Positions 35,264-46,628 of a stretch of DNA of 64,000 nt are shown here, one piece after another. A program made the translations under genes and the position numbers. Every line of letters begins with the position of its first letter. Positions within the stretch are counted from its first letter, which is position 1. The DNA is taken from NCBI GenBank assembly GCA_037176885.1, contig JAWWNJ010000135.1:124001-188000 (forward strand), given 5' to 3'. The DNA is from Favolaschia claudopus. Lineage: Eukaryota; Basidiomycota; Agaricomycetes; Agaricales; Mycenaceae. Below the pieces are notes generated by a model. That model was not told the origin of the DNA. It saw nothing but the letters and a program-made list of their open reading frames with translations, and made no database searches.

Positions 35264-35400
35264 CCTAACCCTAGCCGGCCGCTGGACTTTTTACCATAAC
35301 CTAACCAACCCGAACCATCCTAACCAACTTGAACGAGTGACCAACCCTAACCAACCTAACTACCCATGCCCTAACCAAGCCTAACCCTAACCTACCTAGT
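35264..35400. repeat. Interstitial telomere-like CCCTAACC cluster
   Basis: AACCCTAACCCTA is followed by about fifteen degenerate CCTAACC/ACCAACC units. CCCTAA is the usual fungal telomere unit. The copies are irregular and flanked by unique sequence on both sides, so this is an internal remnant or another word-array element. Confidence 0.6.
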
Positions 35401-35760
35401 CCCTCCCCCTGTTGCCGTAATATCTCCGAATGAGGCAATTTCACGTGACTATTTGTATCGCATGTTTAAGGTTTGCACATTTTCGACGTGAATGTCGTCA
35501 AGAAAGGTTGCTTTGGTAAAACATTCAACGCTCTTACTCCCCTACATGCAGTCCTTCGTATTTTGAATGCTAATACTTAGCTAATGGTAATGTCCCAACC
35601 AATACAAACAAGGACATACATAATGACAGCCGGAGCTGCCGAGGCTCCCTGATAGCGGAAATACTGGCAGGGCGGCCATAAATACACAAAGTAACCACAA
35701 ATTTACCGAAATCAAGTGTCAAAGTAAGTCTATGAGCCTATTCTGAGCGCCAGTAACCTT

Positions 35761-36842
35761 CTACGTCAAGTCCCAAAATATGTTAGATTTTTTTTTTTCG
35801 AGCCTGGGGGGACCCCCCTCCCCCCTTCTAGGATCGGCGTCCTCGCCGATCGTCATGAAAAGACCCGTCTCCGGTATGAATAATTTTCTTGTTAAATATC
35901 TCTGAGACTCTTCTTTTGCCTTATATCTTTTGACAAGATAATCCCAGGATCCGGCGGGTAAGACTGGTAACGCCCGTATTTGGATGCCGTGCTCCTTCTG
36001 GTATTTCTCCAGAGTTCGTTTAGCTTTATTAATATTATGAAGCGTGTGAACATAATTGATAGCTTGGTGCAAATTGGTTTCCCGACTGCGCAAATTCAAG
36101 ATCATTGATGTGATCATAGAACGACCCTGTTGTATCCACTGAATCTACAAAGCAGAATTAATTGATCACACATACCATGTCAGGATTCCGAACTCGGATT
36201 TGAGATAACTCTTCTTCGGAATCTGGGGCTTTCTTGCCAATGATTGCTTGTAATAAGCTTTGAAGGTGAGGTGTTGTTCTCTCGTAGAGCTGAAGAAGTC
36301 CAGGAACAGAGAAAGACTGTACTTCTGTACCTCTTAGAACACTCAAGAATATATCACGCACTGATAATGCATCAATAGAGACTTTGCCGAAGCCATCGGT
36401 GGCTATTTGTGGCTCTTCGTGTGCAATAGTTTTTTGAGCCTCCGGCTAGAGTTAGCCACCCTAGCATCCCGTGAATAGGTAGTACAAATAGTGGCTAATC
36501 CACCCAGAGGCTGTCATCCGGTCCCGAGAAAAATTAGCCACCAATAGCCACCAGTGGCTAACGCAAAGTCTCTAATAATGGATGGTTTCCGCTTTTTGCC
36601 ATATCCGGAAAAACACAATGTACCCTCAGCAAAAAAGTGTCATAATAGGATAAAAGTACTTCAAAGAGAATGAGACTTACTACAGTCTGATCGTGACTTG
36701 GGTCAGCAAGCTTCTGGCATTTGGCGCATATTTTGTGTTCGGAGCTCTGGAATTCAAAAATCCTGCCACAGCCGTCGAACTCATTGTTGTGACCTCCACA
36801 GGGAACAAGGTTAGGAGAGGACTCGGACGACGACGCAGACAT
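35761..36842 (-). pseudogene. Zinc-cluster protein gene (264 codons) interrupted by a MITE
   Basis: Removing the insertion gives complement(join(35761..36144,36176..36376,36577..36624,36681..36842)), with one target-duplication copy counted. Introns are 36145-36175 (31 bp, very short) and 36625-36680. The N-terminus has a four-cysteine cluster (VPCGGH..FDGCGRIF..EHKICAKCQKL, residues about 14-46) and the rest is mostly helical and basic (KKRKPSII, SLLQAIIGKK, ALPVLPAGSWDYLVKRYK). The N-terminal cluster resembles those preceding alpha-kinase-like proteins in mushrooms, but no kinase domain is present here. I do not know its function. The frame is exact on both sides of the MITE, so the break is recent. 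The MITE itself brings stops. Confidence 0.6.
36377..36573. mobile_element. 197-bp MITE inside a coding exon, AAT duplication
   Basis: Termini are AGAGACTTTGC and its inverse, with AAT on both sides (36374-36376 and 36574-36576). The interior repeats TAGCCACC/GGTGGCTA in both orientations. A 3-bp duplication suggests a PIF/Harbinger- or CMC-like transposase. Confidence 0.75.
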
Positions 36843-37327
36843 GGTGGTTCGGTCTCAGGATTTTTTTGACAGTGCCCTTTTTTATGTGGATGACGACTTA
36901 CGAGATGGGAATCAGATCCGGACCATCAACGGCAACTGGGCAACTGGCATAGTTTTGCATCAGAGAAAGTGGTATTCCAGAGTTGTGAGTTTTCGAAGAG
37001 CTTTTGAGATTTCGATGAATGTAAATTGAAAATCTGAGTAGTATGTTCTAGGAAAAGGCCTCATAAGAGGAGAGGGGTGGTGGCCGAGTGTTGTATAGTT
37101 CCTGATCGGCAACACTGAAACAAATGGCCGTGATTTTCATGCTGGGCAAGCAATCCGTAGTTCGGACTGTATCCGAAATGATAGCCGTTTCTATATATCT
37201 TGGGTGTACAATTGCAAATGAAGAGTGCCTTGAACGGGATATAATTAGAGATGGTCCCAGAGAGCAAAATCGTTGAGAGAGCAAATTAGACGTTTAGAGT
37301 TGGAGAGAGAGATATCGTAGACCGGTA

Positions 37328-38009
37328 CAGTGCCGGACACGCAAAGTCGACAACTTTGATCTTCCATTTATGGAAGGTGTGACACATGCCCAGGCGGCTA
37401 GTTTTCTGTGTAAACATGTTGTTATAGACCCAAACAACGGTTTTGCACGAGCCGATTTCCCCAAAACTCAAAATCAAAAAAATTGACCCCATGACCGAAC
37501 ACCGAGATTTCATGGGAAAATTACGAAACATAGCGCAATCGACTCCGTTAATCGAGCTGGTTCTGTCCCTGATAACATCAAGCAGTTTCACGAGCCGTTT
37601 TGGCACAAATTCCTTGGGAAACATCGCCGTATTTGGACAACTTACATCATGTTGATCAATTCTATCACAGACCATGTGTTAACATGTTTGTCGACCACCA
37701 TGCCGTGCCGCTGCCGTGGGTTGGTGCTGAAAATTTGCACGGATTAAGTACCGCCCATTGTAGTTCAGGCCGTCACCCTTCCACTTACACCTGCCAAGGA
37801 TCAGTAATTTTGCGCTCGGAGCTCAAAAGGGGTATACACAGTTTCGATTTTTGACCTCAAAAATTTGGCCACAGCCTAAATGTCGTGGGAAAAACTTCGG
37901 AGATGGTTTTTTGAGCTTTTCAGGGGTCGGCAAATCCGAATCTGAAGTCAGATTTCAAAATTCCCGTTCGCCGGCAATCAACATTGTCGACTTTGCGTGT
38001 CCGGCACTG
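37328..38009. mobile_element. 682-bp TIR element, CAGTGCCGG termini, TA duplication
   Basis: CAGTGCCGGACACGCAAAGT and its inverse match over about 26 bp, with TA at 37326-37327 and 38010-38011. Short plus- and minus-strand ORFs inside show no recognisable transposase motif. Non-autonomous Tc1/mariner/pogo class by duplication and CAGT start. Confidence 0.75.
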
Positions 38010-38588
38010 TATCTCCCCCTCACTTTGCCCTCACTGGGTTTGATCCGCCTAGGGGCATAGGGAGATTGCTGAAAGATACAGGCCGCCTAGACACATTTTG
38101 AAGCATCCTGGTGGTAGAGGGCAACTCTTGGATGTCATAAGACATTTTACGGTCGGTCGCCGGGTCAGAAATGTAGAGAGACGGAGGAGGACAAGAGGAG
38201 GAAGACGTCAAAAGAGGCGTGGGACTGCTATCTGTCCACACAATGCTATCTGGCCAGATAGGGGCGGTGGCGGACTTTGCCAATTCAGACACCAATTTCC
38301 TTGAGTTAAAGGGGCAGAACTGTTAGTCCCTCTCTCATATGCACACTACACCATTTTTGAAATCTTCACCTCTCTGGCTCTAAATAGGCACTTTTCATCA
38401 AATTTCCACTCCAATGTATCCAAAGGCAGGCACTTTGTGTTTCAATTCGAATAGGGAGCGGTATTTGGGCCTTAGGTTGGCCTTAGGTGAATTTCAGATG
38501 CACTGGAGACGCAAAGACCTGCCCAATACACAATACTAAGGCCTAAAACACACAATACATGATGATTCTCGGTATTTTTGACGACTAT
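38010..38588. other. Non-coding spacer
   Basis: No gene or structured repeat that I can support. Confidence 0.3.
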
Positions 38589-38672
38589 GACCCAACAGTG
38601 TCGCGGGCACGTGATCAATACGTGTTCGCGAGCAGCCTCAGATTACTGAATGTGAGTGGGCCAAGACTCGTA

Positions 38673-39193
38673 GGGTGGCGGGAAATAGGCCTCCGAAAGT
38701 TACATCTGCAAATTTACCAGGTAAATTACCTGCTAATTTACCCAACTTTTCGGAGGCTCAAAAATGGCGGGTAAAATAGGGCTAATTTACCGTGGTCTGG
38801 AGGGCTAAATCCACCTCCTTAGCCGGGTTTTTTCTTGAAAGGAAGAGCACAATTGGTTCACGACATGCAATATTCTGTCAATTTCGGCCATTTTTGTCCG
38901 ATTTCTCAATGATTCTGTCGAAGTTCTTCCCACCCTGACATCATTAGGGAGATGCGGTCGGACTCTCGACAAAATATAGTGCTCATGCGCTTGCTGAGTT
39001 TCTTATCCCTTTCTGACCTCAATAGCAGCGGTAATTGGGAAAATTTTTGAATTTTTAGTTGGTTCTTGCAGCGAAAAGAGCCGTGGGAAATTTGGGTAAA
39101 TCAGCCCGGTAAATTAGGTCAAATAGGCTCGTCTGAGAAGGCTTTGGTAAATTACCTCGGTTAACCAGGCGCCAGAGCTATTTCCCGCCACCC
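38673..39193. mobile_element. 521-bp TIR element with GGTAAATTACC words, TA duplication
   Basis: GGGTGGCGGGAAATAG and its inverse flank the unit, with TA at 38671-38672 and 39194-39195. Near both ends the palindrome GGTAAATTACC and its half-sites recur. Confidence 0.65.
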
Positions 39194-39380
39194 TAGGGCC
39201 CAAGAGTGAGCCTCATAAAAAATATCAGTAAGTTGGCCCCCATACATATCGGTATGAGACAGACCTTAAACAAATCTTCTATCTTCCTGGTGCTCTAAGT
39301 GCAGTTTCGGCACTGTTTCGGCAGAGGGGTAATTATTATGGTGGTATTGGCATATACAAGTGGTATGTAAAGGATGCAGA

Positions 39381-39804
39381 AGGCCCCGGGAAGCTTCGGC
39401 AAAGGGTTGTCCGTCCCATCAAAAACGCAATTTTTTTGACGTATCTCGCTGATCCTGCACCCGTTTCTCCTCCAATCGGCGTCAAAAATACCGGGCGTTA
39501 TACCGACAACCTAGGGCTACACGCCCATACACTTTTTAACCTCGAATTCGCGGTTTATGCGTGGGAAAATGCGTTTTGATTGCTATCAAAAATTGCGTTT
39601 TTGAGGGCAACTTGGGAGACATTTTTTCACAAACTTGCCTGTAGCGCCATGAAGAGTAATGCTTCGGTTGTTTCGACTATTGTGGGACCTAGTAGGACTC
39701 CATACGCAACTTTCTACCTCTTCACAATGTGTTTGGCCATCACCGTCGGGCCGAAAATTTTAGTAGGGCGGCGGACAACCCTTTTAGGCAGCTTCCCGGG
39801 GCCT
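39381..39804. mobile_element. 424-bp hAT-type MITE with perfect 8-bp duplication
   Basis: AGGCCCCGGGAAGCT and the inverse AGCTTCCCGGGGCCT form the ends, and the arms continue with AAGGGTTGTCCG. GATGCAGA is present at 39373-39380 and 39805-39812. Inner arms share AAAAACGCAATTTTT-like sequence. Confidence 0.8.
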
Positions 39805-39935
39805 GATGCAGATTGCCCAAAACAACGCTTATTGTTTTGCGATTTCGTCGAAGTTGGCTTACCCGTGTTGTGCGAAAAAATTCCTTTTTAGGCAAGGCAC
39901 TGCAAGTCGCCGTCACTGGATATATGCACTGCCTA

Positions 39936-40062
39936 CAGTGGCGGCGCCATCTGATGCCACCCCTAAAAATAGAACAGCCTATTTCTTGAACTTTTGATGC
40001 AAATGGAGTCGATTGGGGTCACATCAATTTTTTGGGGGTGGCATCAGATGGCGCCGCCACTG
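39936..40062. mobile_element. 127-bp MITE, CAGTGGCGGCGCC termini, TA duplication
   Basis: CAGTGGCGGCGCCATCTGAT and its inverse are perfect over about 28 bp, with TA at 39934-39935 and 40063-40064. The perfect arms suggest a young insertion. Confidence 0.8.
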
Positions 40063-40209
40063 TAGTATGCTCAGACACTGCAGAAGCTATAACGACCTTG
40101 AATTGTATGTAGGTTCGTTGAGTACATATTCATAAATTACCAGTCTGGAAAAAAAAGAAAATGTGATGCGAACACGTATTGATCACGTGCCCGCGACACT
40201 GTTGGGTCA

Positions 40210-41145
40210 ATAGCGTTTAGTTGACGCGTCGCGTCCCGTTAATGGTCACGGAATTGACACGTGAAGTGAGTACATACTATTCTAACCCGTGATGTGTCCT
40301 TGACCCGTGAAGTGAACTTTTTGCTGATCCTCACCCCGTTTTCCCTCTCCGGTACTCAGAAAAAAACAATGACAAGTCCTCTTATGTCTTGAGCCCATAT
40401 ATCAATTTTTGAAGCCATCCGTTGCCTGTAGCGGTCTGAACAAATGAAAAGGATGTTTTTGTGACATTTTGTGACCCTGCCAAACGCCTGCCAAAAACGA
40501 GTTCACTTCCTGTCCCCACCTCGGAAGGTTCCTCCTCCCCGCCGCACTCACTCATAAATCCCCTAAATATTCAAGAGTATGTATCACATGTGACTTTACA
40601 TACCCTTCAATGCCGAGCAAAAAAAATTGAAGAATTCGGAACAATATGGGCCTGCATCAATTTCGAGGACACATCACGGGTTAGGATAGTAAGCTTATAC
40701 AGTTGCGGCAAAATCAAATGTCCCTACCATAAAAGGAAATTCAAATGAGTGAGATACCTTGAGAGACGGTGCAAGAGAGACGATTCGAGTCTGAGGGGCG
40801 CTGGGAGGATAGCGGCCTCCTTCTCGAGGGCATCATTGGGGGAGCTTGCTCCCCCTTTTGTCAGAGCCGACACCAAATGGTGATGAGGCTGTGCTGGAGC
40901 GTTGATGGGTATCGTAAATCAGCATGTGCCGTGATGAAAACATGTCCCGATACCTGATATTACTGATGGTTTGTGATCCAGCACAAGCCCACCTGATCCA
41001 GAGTGATGTAATGCTGATTCCGCTGATGGAACGCTCTGGCAGTGTCTTTTCTGCTTCTAATCTGCCTGCATCCAGTTTACCGCTTCATGCATAAAACAGA
41101 TGTCAGACCATAAGTAATCTTCAAATTTGCGAGGTACTGTATGTA
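40210..41145. other. Spacer with element ends
   Basis: Contains an isolated CAGTTGCGGCAAAATCAAAT terminus at about 40693-40712, related to the MITE at 58205-58428, and the palindrome GGGGGAGCTTGCTCCCCC near 40839-40857. No gene. Confidence 0.4.
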
Positions 41146-41311
41146 CAGTCGACGCTGTCATAACCCATAGCTCCCATAACCCATAATCTCCCTTAACCCA
41201 TACATTTTTTGGGGTTTTTGACCGGTTTTTGGCTGGGATAACCCATAAATCTGTCATATCCCATAGCCTTTTGGCCCTACCGAGGGCTATGGGTTATGAC
41301 AGCTTCGACTG
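41146..41311. mobile_element. 166-bp MITE with TAACCCATA words, TA duplication
   Basis: CAGTCGACGCTGTCATAACC and the inverse of CAGTCGAAGCTGTCATAACC form the ends, with TA at 41144-41145 and 41312-41313. CCCATAA/TTATGGG recurs six or more times. The CAGTCGA start is typical of pogo/Tigger relatives. Confidence 0.75.
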
Positions 41312-42079
41312 TAGACAATTGCGTTCATGAATTTCTTCAAGTCTTGAGCTTGCACAACCTCGGAAATTCAGCCATCATCATTCCCCCAGTCCTCTTCAGC
41401 ATCGCCAAAGTCCAATCGTCATAAAATTATTCTACTAACATACTGTACAGTGTACATGCATTGAATTTGAAATGCGGATTCGTGCAAGCTCCCCCACCTG
41501 TAGGCCGGGAATCCGGCATACAAAACCTATGTGAGAAGTGTTACGATAGGCACCTGTAATGCACCGTGCGACACACTTGTTAATACTCTCGAGCGGCTTG
41601 AGCGCCGGCGAGTGCGCCATGCAGAGGTGGTGTATCACAAAAAAAAAATCGCCACAGAAGAAAAAACACTGAGAGCATTGCAGAAAAAAAAGGCGCCGCC
41701 AAGATAGTCGAATATCCAACGAATAGCTGGCGAGGCCAAAGATCCTCGCAGAATGTCAAAAAAATTGTAGCGGGTCGGAAAAAAAAGGTCGGGATCTGCG
41801 AGGTACATAGTGTTGCCGCGGGGCGAGGCGGGTTGAGTCGGTGTGACCAACTCGGTCCTTGGCCTCGGCAACCCCGCCATTCCAAGGGCGATGGCAAAGC
41901 GGTCGCCAGACAGATTAAAACCGATGGCCCCGGCCAGTAAAACCCTCGGCAATCTGAGGCTATTTCCGGCGAAATAAAGCCCTCGAAATGACCGATTTTT
42001 CGATTCGCTCATGTCACATGATGCCGACAGCGCCAAAAAGATTCATATCAGTCCGCTTTTTTCCTCGACTTCGAGCCTA
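41312..42079. other. Unassigned stretch
   Basis: Holds a GCAAGCTCCCCC...GCCGGGAATCCGGC terminus near 41480 (see 14848). Minus-strand ORFs at 41435-42036 show no domain. Confidence 0.35.
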
Positions 42080-42196
42080 ATGGCGCCTTGTTCCGGGCAA
42101 AATCACAAAATCTGGTCCCACAGAAAGTGTTGCACGGATCTTCCCTCGAGTTCTGTGGGGCCAGATTTCCTGATTTGGCCCAGAAAAAGGCGCCAT
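42080..42196. mobile_element. 117-bp foldback MITE, TA duplication
   Basis: ATGGCGCCTTGTTCCGGGC and the inverse of ATGGCGCCTTTTTCTGGGCC pair almost to the centre, with TA at 42078-42079 and 42197-42198. Confidence 0.65.
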
Positions 42197-42239
42197 TAAG
42201 ATTTTGATCCTAATGCGCCCAAAACACGTGATGTGAGTG

Positions 42240-42425
42240 AATCGTCCCCGCCTTTGGCGCGGTGGACTCGCTGCGCTCGCACCGCACCTTCGGCAGTCGC
42301 ACAGCTTGTCGGGGCTCCGCCCCAAACCCCGCTATGGATTCCGTGGCCCTCGCCGCCGCACTGCCGCTCGCCGCGCGGCGCCTCGGGAGGACACCCCATG
42401 ATTTTCTGTCAAAAAGCACGGATCT
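42240..42425. repeat. GC-rich repeat family, copy 2
   Basis: Shares CACAGCTTGTCGGGGCTCCG, CCCCAAACCCCGC and TTTTCTGTCAAAA with copies at 29985 and 62470. It ends directly before the LINE-like ORF1 start codon. Confidence 0.5.
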
Positions 42426-42443
42426 CAAGTTCTTCCCACCATC

Positions 42444-43348
42444 ATGTCCACCAAATCCAAAGAAAAGTCAAAGTTCCTAGCCGCCATCTCCACCGACCCT
42501 AGACCTCGGCCAGCCACTCGTAAGCAGACAAACACTGCCCAGGCTGCCACTACCACCTCGAAAGTTCCCGCCGCCGTCGCCGCCACGTCACCATCATCAC
42601 CTGCTACGGTTACCGTTCCCGCTTCCTTGCCAATCCCTCCCTCCCCAAGCTCGCCAGTTAACCAATCCATTGCATCGACAAAGCCAGCTCCTACAGGGCG
42701 TGCTGAAAGGTCGACCCAATCGAAGGAGTTACAAGCGGAGGCAAGGGTACACCGATCTGCGAAATCCGCACCGGGGGTGGATTTTTTTTTTTTTTCAGCG
42801 GGTCTCCCAACTTGCGTCAATCGCCCCCCCCTCCGAATCGCAGACAGCCGCCATCATGGCGAGCGGGTGTAAGCCGAAACGTGCTGGCTCAGTATACTTC
42901 CTTCTCCAATCACGCAAAAAGGTTGATCATGCTCTCTCCCGTGGCCGCATTGTCTAGCCCCACTGTCGCTCGTGGCTTCCCTCATCTCCGCATCTCCCAG
43001 TGCTGGCCCCTGGGGATGTCGCAAATACGGACACACCAAGGCACGATGCAATGTCAAGAAGCCATCTTGCGGAGTATGTGCGAAGCCCTTGGCTGATCAT
43101 CCTCATGGCGACACCTCTCAATGTTTTTCTGGCCCTGTGGAATGCCTCAATTGGGCTGGAAAGCACCGCGCAGATTCCTATACCTGTCCACGTCGTAAGG
43201 AGTTGGCGGTAACTCTGCCGGAGCGCATTAAGGACCTTCACCAGGCTTTGGATAAGTCTTCGGTCCACCCTCTCCCCTACATACTTACAATCCCCTGGTT
43301 AATCCTCTCTGCTCTCTTTTCTTGTTCTGTATTCTTCGACCTTGATTC
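42444..43348 (+). pseudogene. LINE ORF1 (gag-like, CCHC zinc knuckles) relic
   Basis: From an ATG at 42444 runs a basic, proline/alanine/threonine-rich N-terminus. Later pieces in two other frames lead into a zinc-knuckle block (from about 43010): GCRKYGHTKARC, SCGVCAKPLADHPHGDTSQC and ECLNWAGKHRADSYTC. Three successive Cys/His knuckles followed by a basic tail are typical of ORF1 proteins of fungal LINEs (Tad/L1-like). The frame changes at least twice (a long T run near 42783 is one likely site). The reading stops at 43348 where the Copia LTR begins. No endonuclease or reverse transcriptase ORF2 follows. Confidence 0.6.
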
Positions 43349-43623
43349 TGATAGAATACAGTAAGTATAAACTCAGTCGTGGAGGAAACGACTCGTGTAT
43401 TATATACCTGATAGAATACAGTAAGTATAAACTACCAGGAGAATCAGTAAGCTGTAAGGACAGTAGATACGAGTGCACATACCTCAGTCGTGGAGGAAAC
43501 GACTGAGGAATGTGACGGTGACACCAAGCTACATAAGAAATGTGTGACGCGTAACGGAACGGATTGCGAGTTGGAGAATGTAAGGTATGTACGGTAAATG
43601 GAAGAGAAATAAATACTTCAACA
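43349..43623 (-). repeat. Copia 3' LTR
   Basis: Starts TGTTGAAG (minus strand, at 43623) directly after a GAGGGGGAG polypurine tract (43624-43632) and ends ATTCTATCA at 43349. Its distal part contains a duplicated CTGTATTCTATCA and a duplicated CGTTTCCTCCACGACTGAG, so the LTR has an internal rearrangement. Confidence 0.7.
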
Positions 43624-43630
43624 CTCCCCC

Positions 43631-46150
43631 TCAACGAGCATCCGGTCGGGGAGCCATGCCCAACATTTTGATGAGAGTCTTGTGGCGTGGTGCCGACAAT
43701 GGTTTCGTGAATAAGTCGGCAACATTCACTTCCGTAGGGACGTAAACAGGGACGATGCAGCGATGGAGGACTGCTTCACGGATCCACCAGACGGCAATGT
43801 GGACGTGCTTCGTTCGAGCGGTGACTTCATCAGTATTGACAATCATCCGGATGGTGGAAGTATTGTCGATAGAAAGGGAAGTCGGTCCGGGAGGTAGTAA
43901 GAAACCAAGCTCGAACAGAAGAGAGCGGAGCCACATGATTTCACGCCCGACGTGTGTGCCAGCGTGGAGCTCGGCTTCGCCAGTCGAAAGAGCCGTGGAG
44001 GTTTGCTTCTTCGCTGACCAAGCGAATACCCAGAAATGGATCGGGGGTGATCCTTTGAGTTTGCCCAATCTGAATCGCTGAAAGCGTGAAGGGTAAGGTC
44101 TTCATTGCCGCCTAGAACAAGGACAGAGTCGCGTGTGGTTTTGAGGTACGCGAGGATCCGTTTAACGGCTTCCCAATGAGCTTCACCGGGGTTGGAGCTA
44201 AATTGCGATACGGACTGGACTGCCTTTGTGATGTCTGGACGGCATTGAACTAAGCGAACCAACGGCGTGCTGGTAGGGAACGTTGGCCATGCGCTGGAGT
44301 TCTTCCGAAGTCTGAGGAGATTGAGACTTGGAAAGCGGAGCGGCCGACGTGTTGACTGGCGAGTATACGGGCCGTGCATCCTCCATGCAAGCCACAATCG
44401 AGTCAATATAGAAGCGATGAGACAAGGAGATGGTGCGGTTCGCACGATCACGCGGGATTTCGAGGCCAAGAATGGATTTTGACTCTCCCAAGTCCTTGAT
44501 TCGGACATGCTCGGAAATCTGCTTCTTTAAAAGTTTGACCTCTGCAACAGAGGAGCAGAATAAACCGAGATCATCAACGTGGGCGCTGATGATGGAAATA
44601 GCCTTCTCCAGGCGACGAATAAAGACGCACGGATCAGCAATGCACACCCGGAAACCAATCTTGACCAAAATGAAACGTAACTTTTGGTACCAGAGAAGTG
44701 CGGCTTGCTTTAACCCGTAAATTCCCCTTTTCAGGAGACAGACATAGTCCTCCTTTCCACGAACACGATGGCCCTGAGGCTGTCGCATGTAGATAGGTGG
44801 CTCGTCTGGATCCGTCTCGCTGTTGAGAAAGGCGGAGTCGACGTCCACAACGTGGAATTCCCAGTCCAGCTTTGCAGCTAGGGTTAGGAGGTAACGAAGC
44901 GACTCTGACTTCACAACAGGAGCAAAAGACATCGAAAAATCGATACCTGGGCGCTGGGGTGTACCCTGAGCACATAGACGAGCTTTGTACCGAGTGATGG
45001 CACCAGTACTGTCGTGCTTCAAGGCATAGACCCAGAGCGAACCAAGCGGAGTGACACCGGGAGGTGGTGGGACAAGTTCCCATGTACCCATCCTCGCAAT
45101 GCTATCGAGCTCGACTTCCATCGCGCTCTCCCACTCGGAACGATTGGGCGATTCCATCGCTTCCTTGTAGTTGCGAGGAACTTCGCCGGGACCAATGATA
45201 TGAGCGTACTCAAATTCGTCCCAGGATTCCGCGAAAGCAGAATCTTCCGGCGCACGGTCAGGGTCCTCTGGAGCTGGCGCTGCTGCTAAGCCTGAATTAA
45301 GGTTTGCGGCGGCGGCCTTGAGCTCAGCGGCTTCCCGGATACGGGTAGATGGGTCGCGCGGAGGTGGTAGAGGACGAGGTTGACGAGGTGCCCGGGGTTT
45401 AGGTTGTGACACGACATCCGCAGGTCCAGCCGGAGCAAGAGGGGATGGTGCACGAGGAGGTACCGGATTGGCAGTTGGAGGTGTAGAAGTGGAGGAAGGA
45501 GGGCTGTAATCATCATCATCAGCTTCGCTTGAAGACAATTTGAGAGAAGAATATTTGTATGAGTGTATCTCCCCCTCAGCCCAAAATTCCCCACAATTTG
45601 AGTTGTCGTCGAATTTGATATGAGGCGACGATCCGAAGGTACGCTTTGAGGGGCGATAAACCTTCCAAGCCTTGCGATCATCCGGATACCCAACAAAAAT
45701 AACCGATTCGCCGCGATGGTCGAACTTTTTGCGATTAGGATTGTCATTATAGAGGTAAGCCCTGCAACCGAAACGGTGAAAAGACCTGTACTTCGGCTGT
45801 TTGCGGTTTGGGAAGCGGATGGAGAAAGGGGTACGAAGGTCGAGAGCGCTGTGTGGGTTACGGTTTTTGACATAGACCATGTAATTGCTGGCCTCAGCCC
45901 ACATGCTAAGCGGCAGGTCGGCGTCGATGAGGACGGTGCGAACGCGGTCAAAAATAGACCTAAACTGACGTTCGGCAACACCGTTCTGTTCAGGAGTACG
46001 TGGAGCGCTGGTTTTGAGCTGAATACCACGTGCCTTCAAGAACCGCTTCAGGTCTTCGTTGATAAATTCACCCCCATTATCGACGTGCCAGACCTTAAGC
46101 TTGCGACCTGTCTCACGCTCGACCATCTCCAACCACTCCTTGAATGCGGG
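43631..46150 (-). pseudogene. Copia pol (integrase C-half, RT, RNase H), frameshifted
   Basis: The long frame (46132-44198) reads VWHVDNGGEFIN and PRTPEQNGVAERQFRSI (integrase D and E), a proline-rich linker, then the Copia RT: YKARLCAQG, VDVDSAFLNSE, IYGLKQAALLWYQKL and the catalytic box ISAHVDDLGLF. Two frame changes follow (about 44230-44280 and 44060), after which RNase H reads WSAKKQTSTALSTGEAEL, LSIDNTSTIRM and TKHVHIAVWWIREAV. VADLFTKPLSAPRH gives the usual C-terminus, ending in the polypurine tract. Catalytic residues remain, but the frameshifts and missing 5' half make it inactive. Confidence 0.8.
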
Positions 46151-46171
46151 CCTTTCCTCGGACTTCGGATA

Positions 46172-46533
46172 CAGCCGTTTTGATGTCCGGGGTCCTGAAA
46201 CAATATACGGGTTGTGATTGAGTGGTGCTCATTTGTGCTTACCTAATACCTTTGTTTTGCTTCACCACTTCAGCCAAATCTGAGTTTTGCTTCCGCCACC
46301 CAGAGAACACCAGGGGGTCAACAGAACTGAGGATCAAGACTCAGCCCAGAGCTCGATAGGGCCATGACTTGCGAGCAAGGACCTGGACCAAAACAAGGGA
46401 CCAGCGGCACATGATGTGGTACGGCAACGCCCCACAAAGCTTTGCCGATGACAGAATCGTCAACAAACGTAAGCACAAACGAACGAGCACCACTCAATCA
46501 GAACCCGTCCGTATATTGTTTCCAAAACGGCTG
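46172..46533. mobile_element. CAGCCGTTTT-type MITE, copy 1, TA duplication
   Basis: CAGCCGTTTT and its inverse, with TA at 46170-46171 and 46534-46535. The arms continue with a GATTGAGTGGTGCTC and GTTTGTGCTTACG-like block seen in both halves. Closely related to 50389-50770. Confidence 0.7.
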
Positions 46534-46628
46534 TAAGGCTTTATAATAATTTCAGGGTCTCGGAAGTCCCAAGGAGGACCCCCGACAACCACCTACGATG
46601 CCTGCCGGCGAAATTTTCAATTCGGATA

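Larger units (their letters stand above)
38589..40209. mobile_element. 1.6-kb TIR element hosting three nested insertions
   Basis: TGACCCAACAGTGTCGCGGG and its inverse match for about 45 bp at both ends. Between them lie a GGTAAATTACC word-array element (38673-39193), a hAT-type MITE (39381-39804) and a CAGTGG MITE (39936-40062). Without these the host element is about 0.55 kb and non-coding. Confidence 0.6.
43349..46171 (-). mobile_element. 5'-truncated Copia LTR retrotransposon
   Basis: On the minus strand the element keeps the C-terminal half of integrase, RT, RNase H, polypurine tract and 3' LTR. It breaks at about 46171, within the integrase core, where a CAGCCGTTT MITE starts. Gag, protease and the 5' LTR are missing. 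It lies against a LINE relic on the other side. Confidence 0.8.

Noticed and set aside
42779..42799. Poly-T run as a retrocopy tail
   Set aside because: It lies within the ORF1 relic with coding sequence on both sides; more likely slippage.
45286..46029. 247-codon minus-strand ORF inside the Copia element
   Set aside because: Frame-shifted shadow of the integrase-RT frame; shows no motifs of its own.
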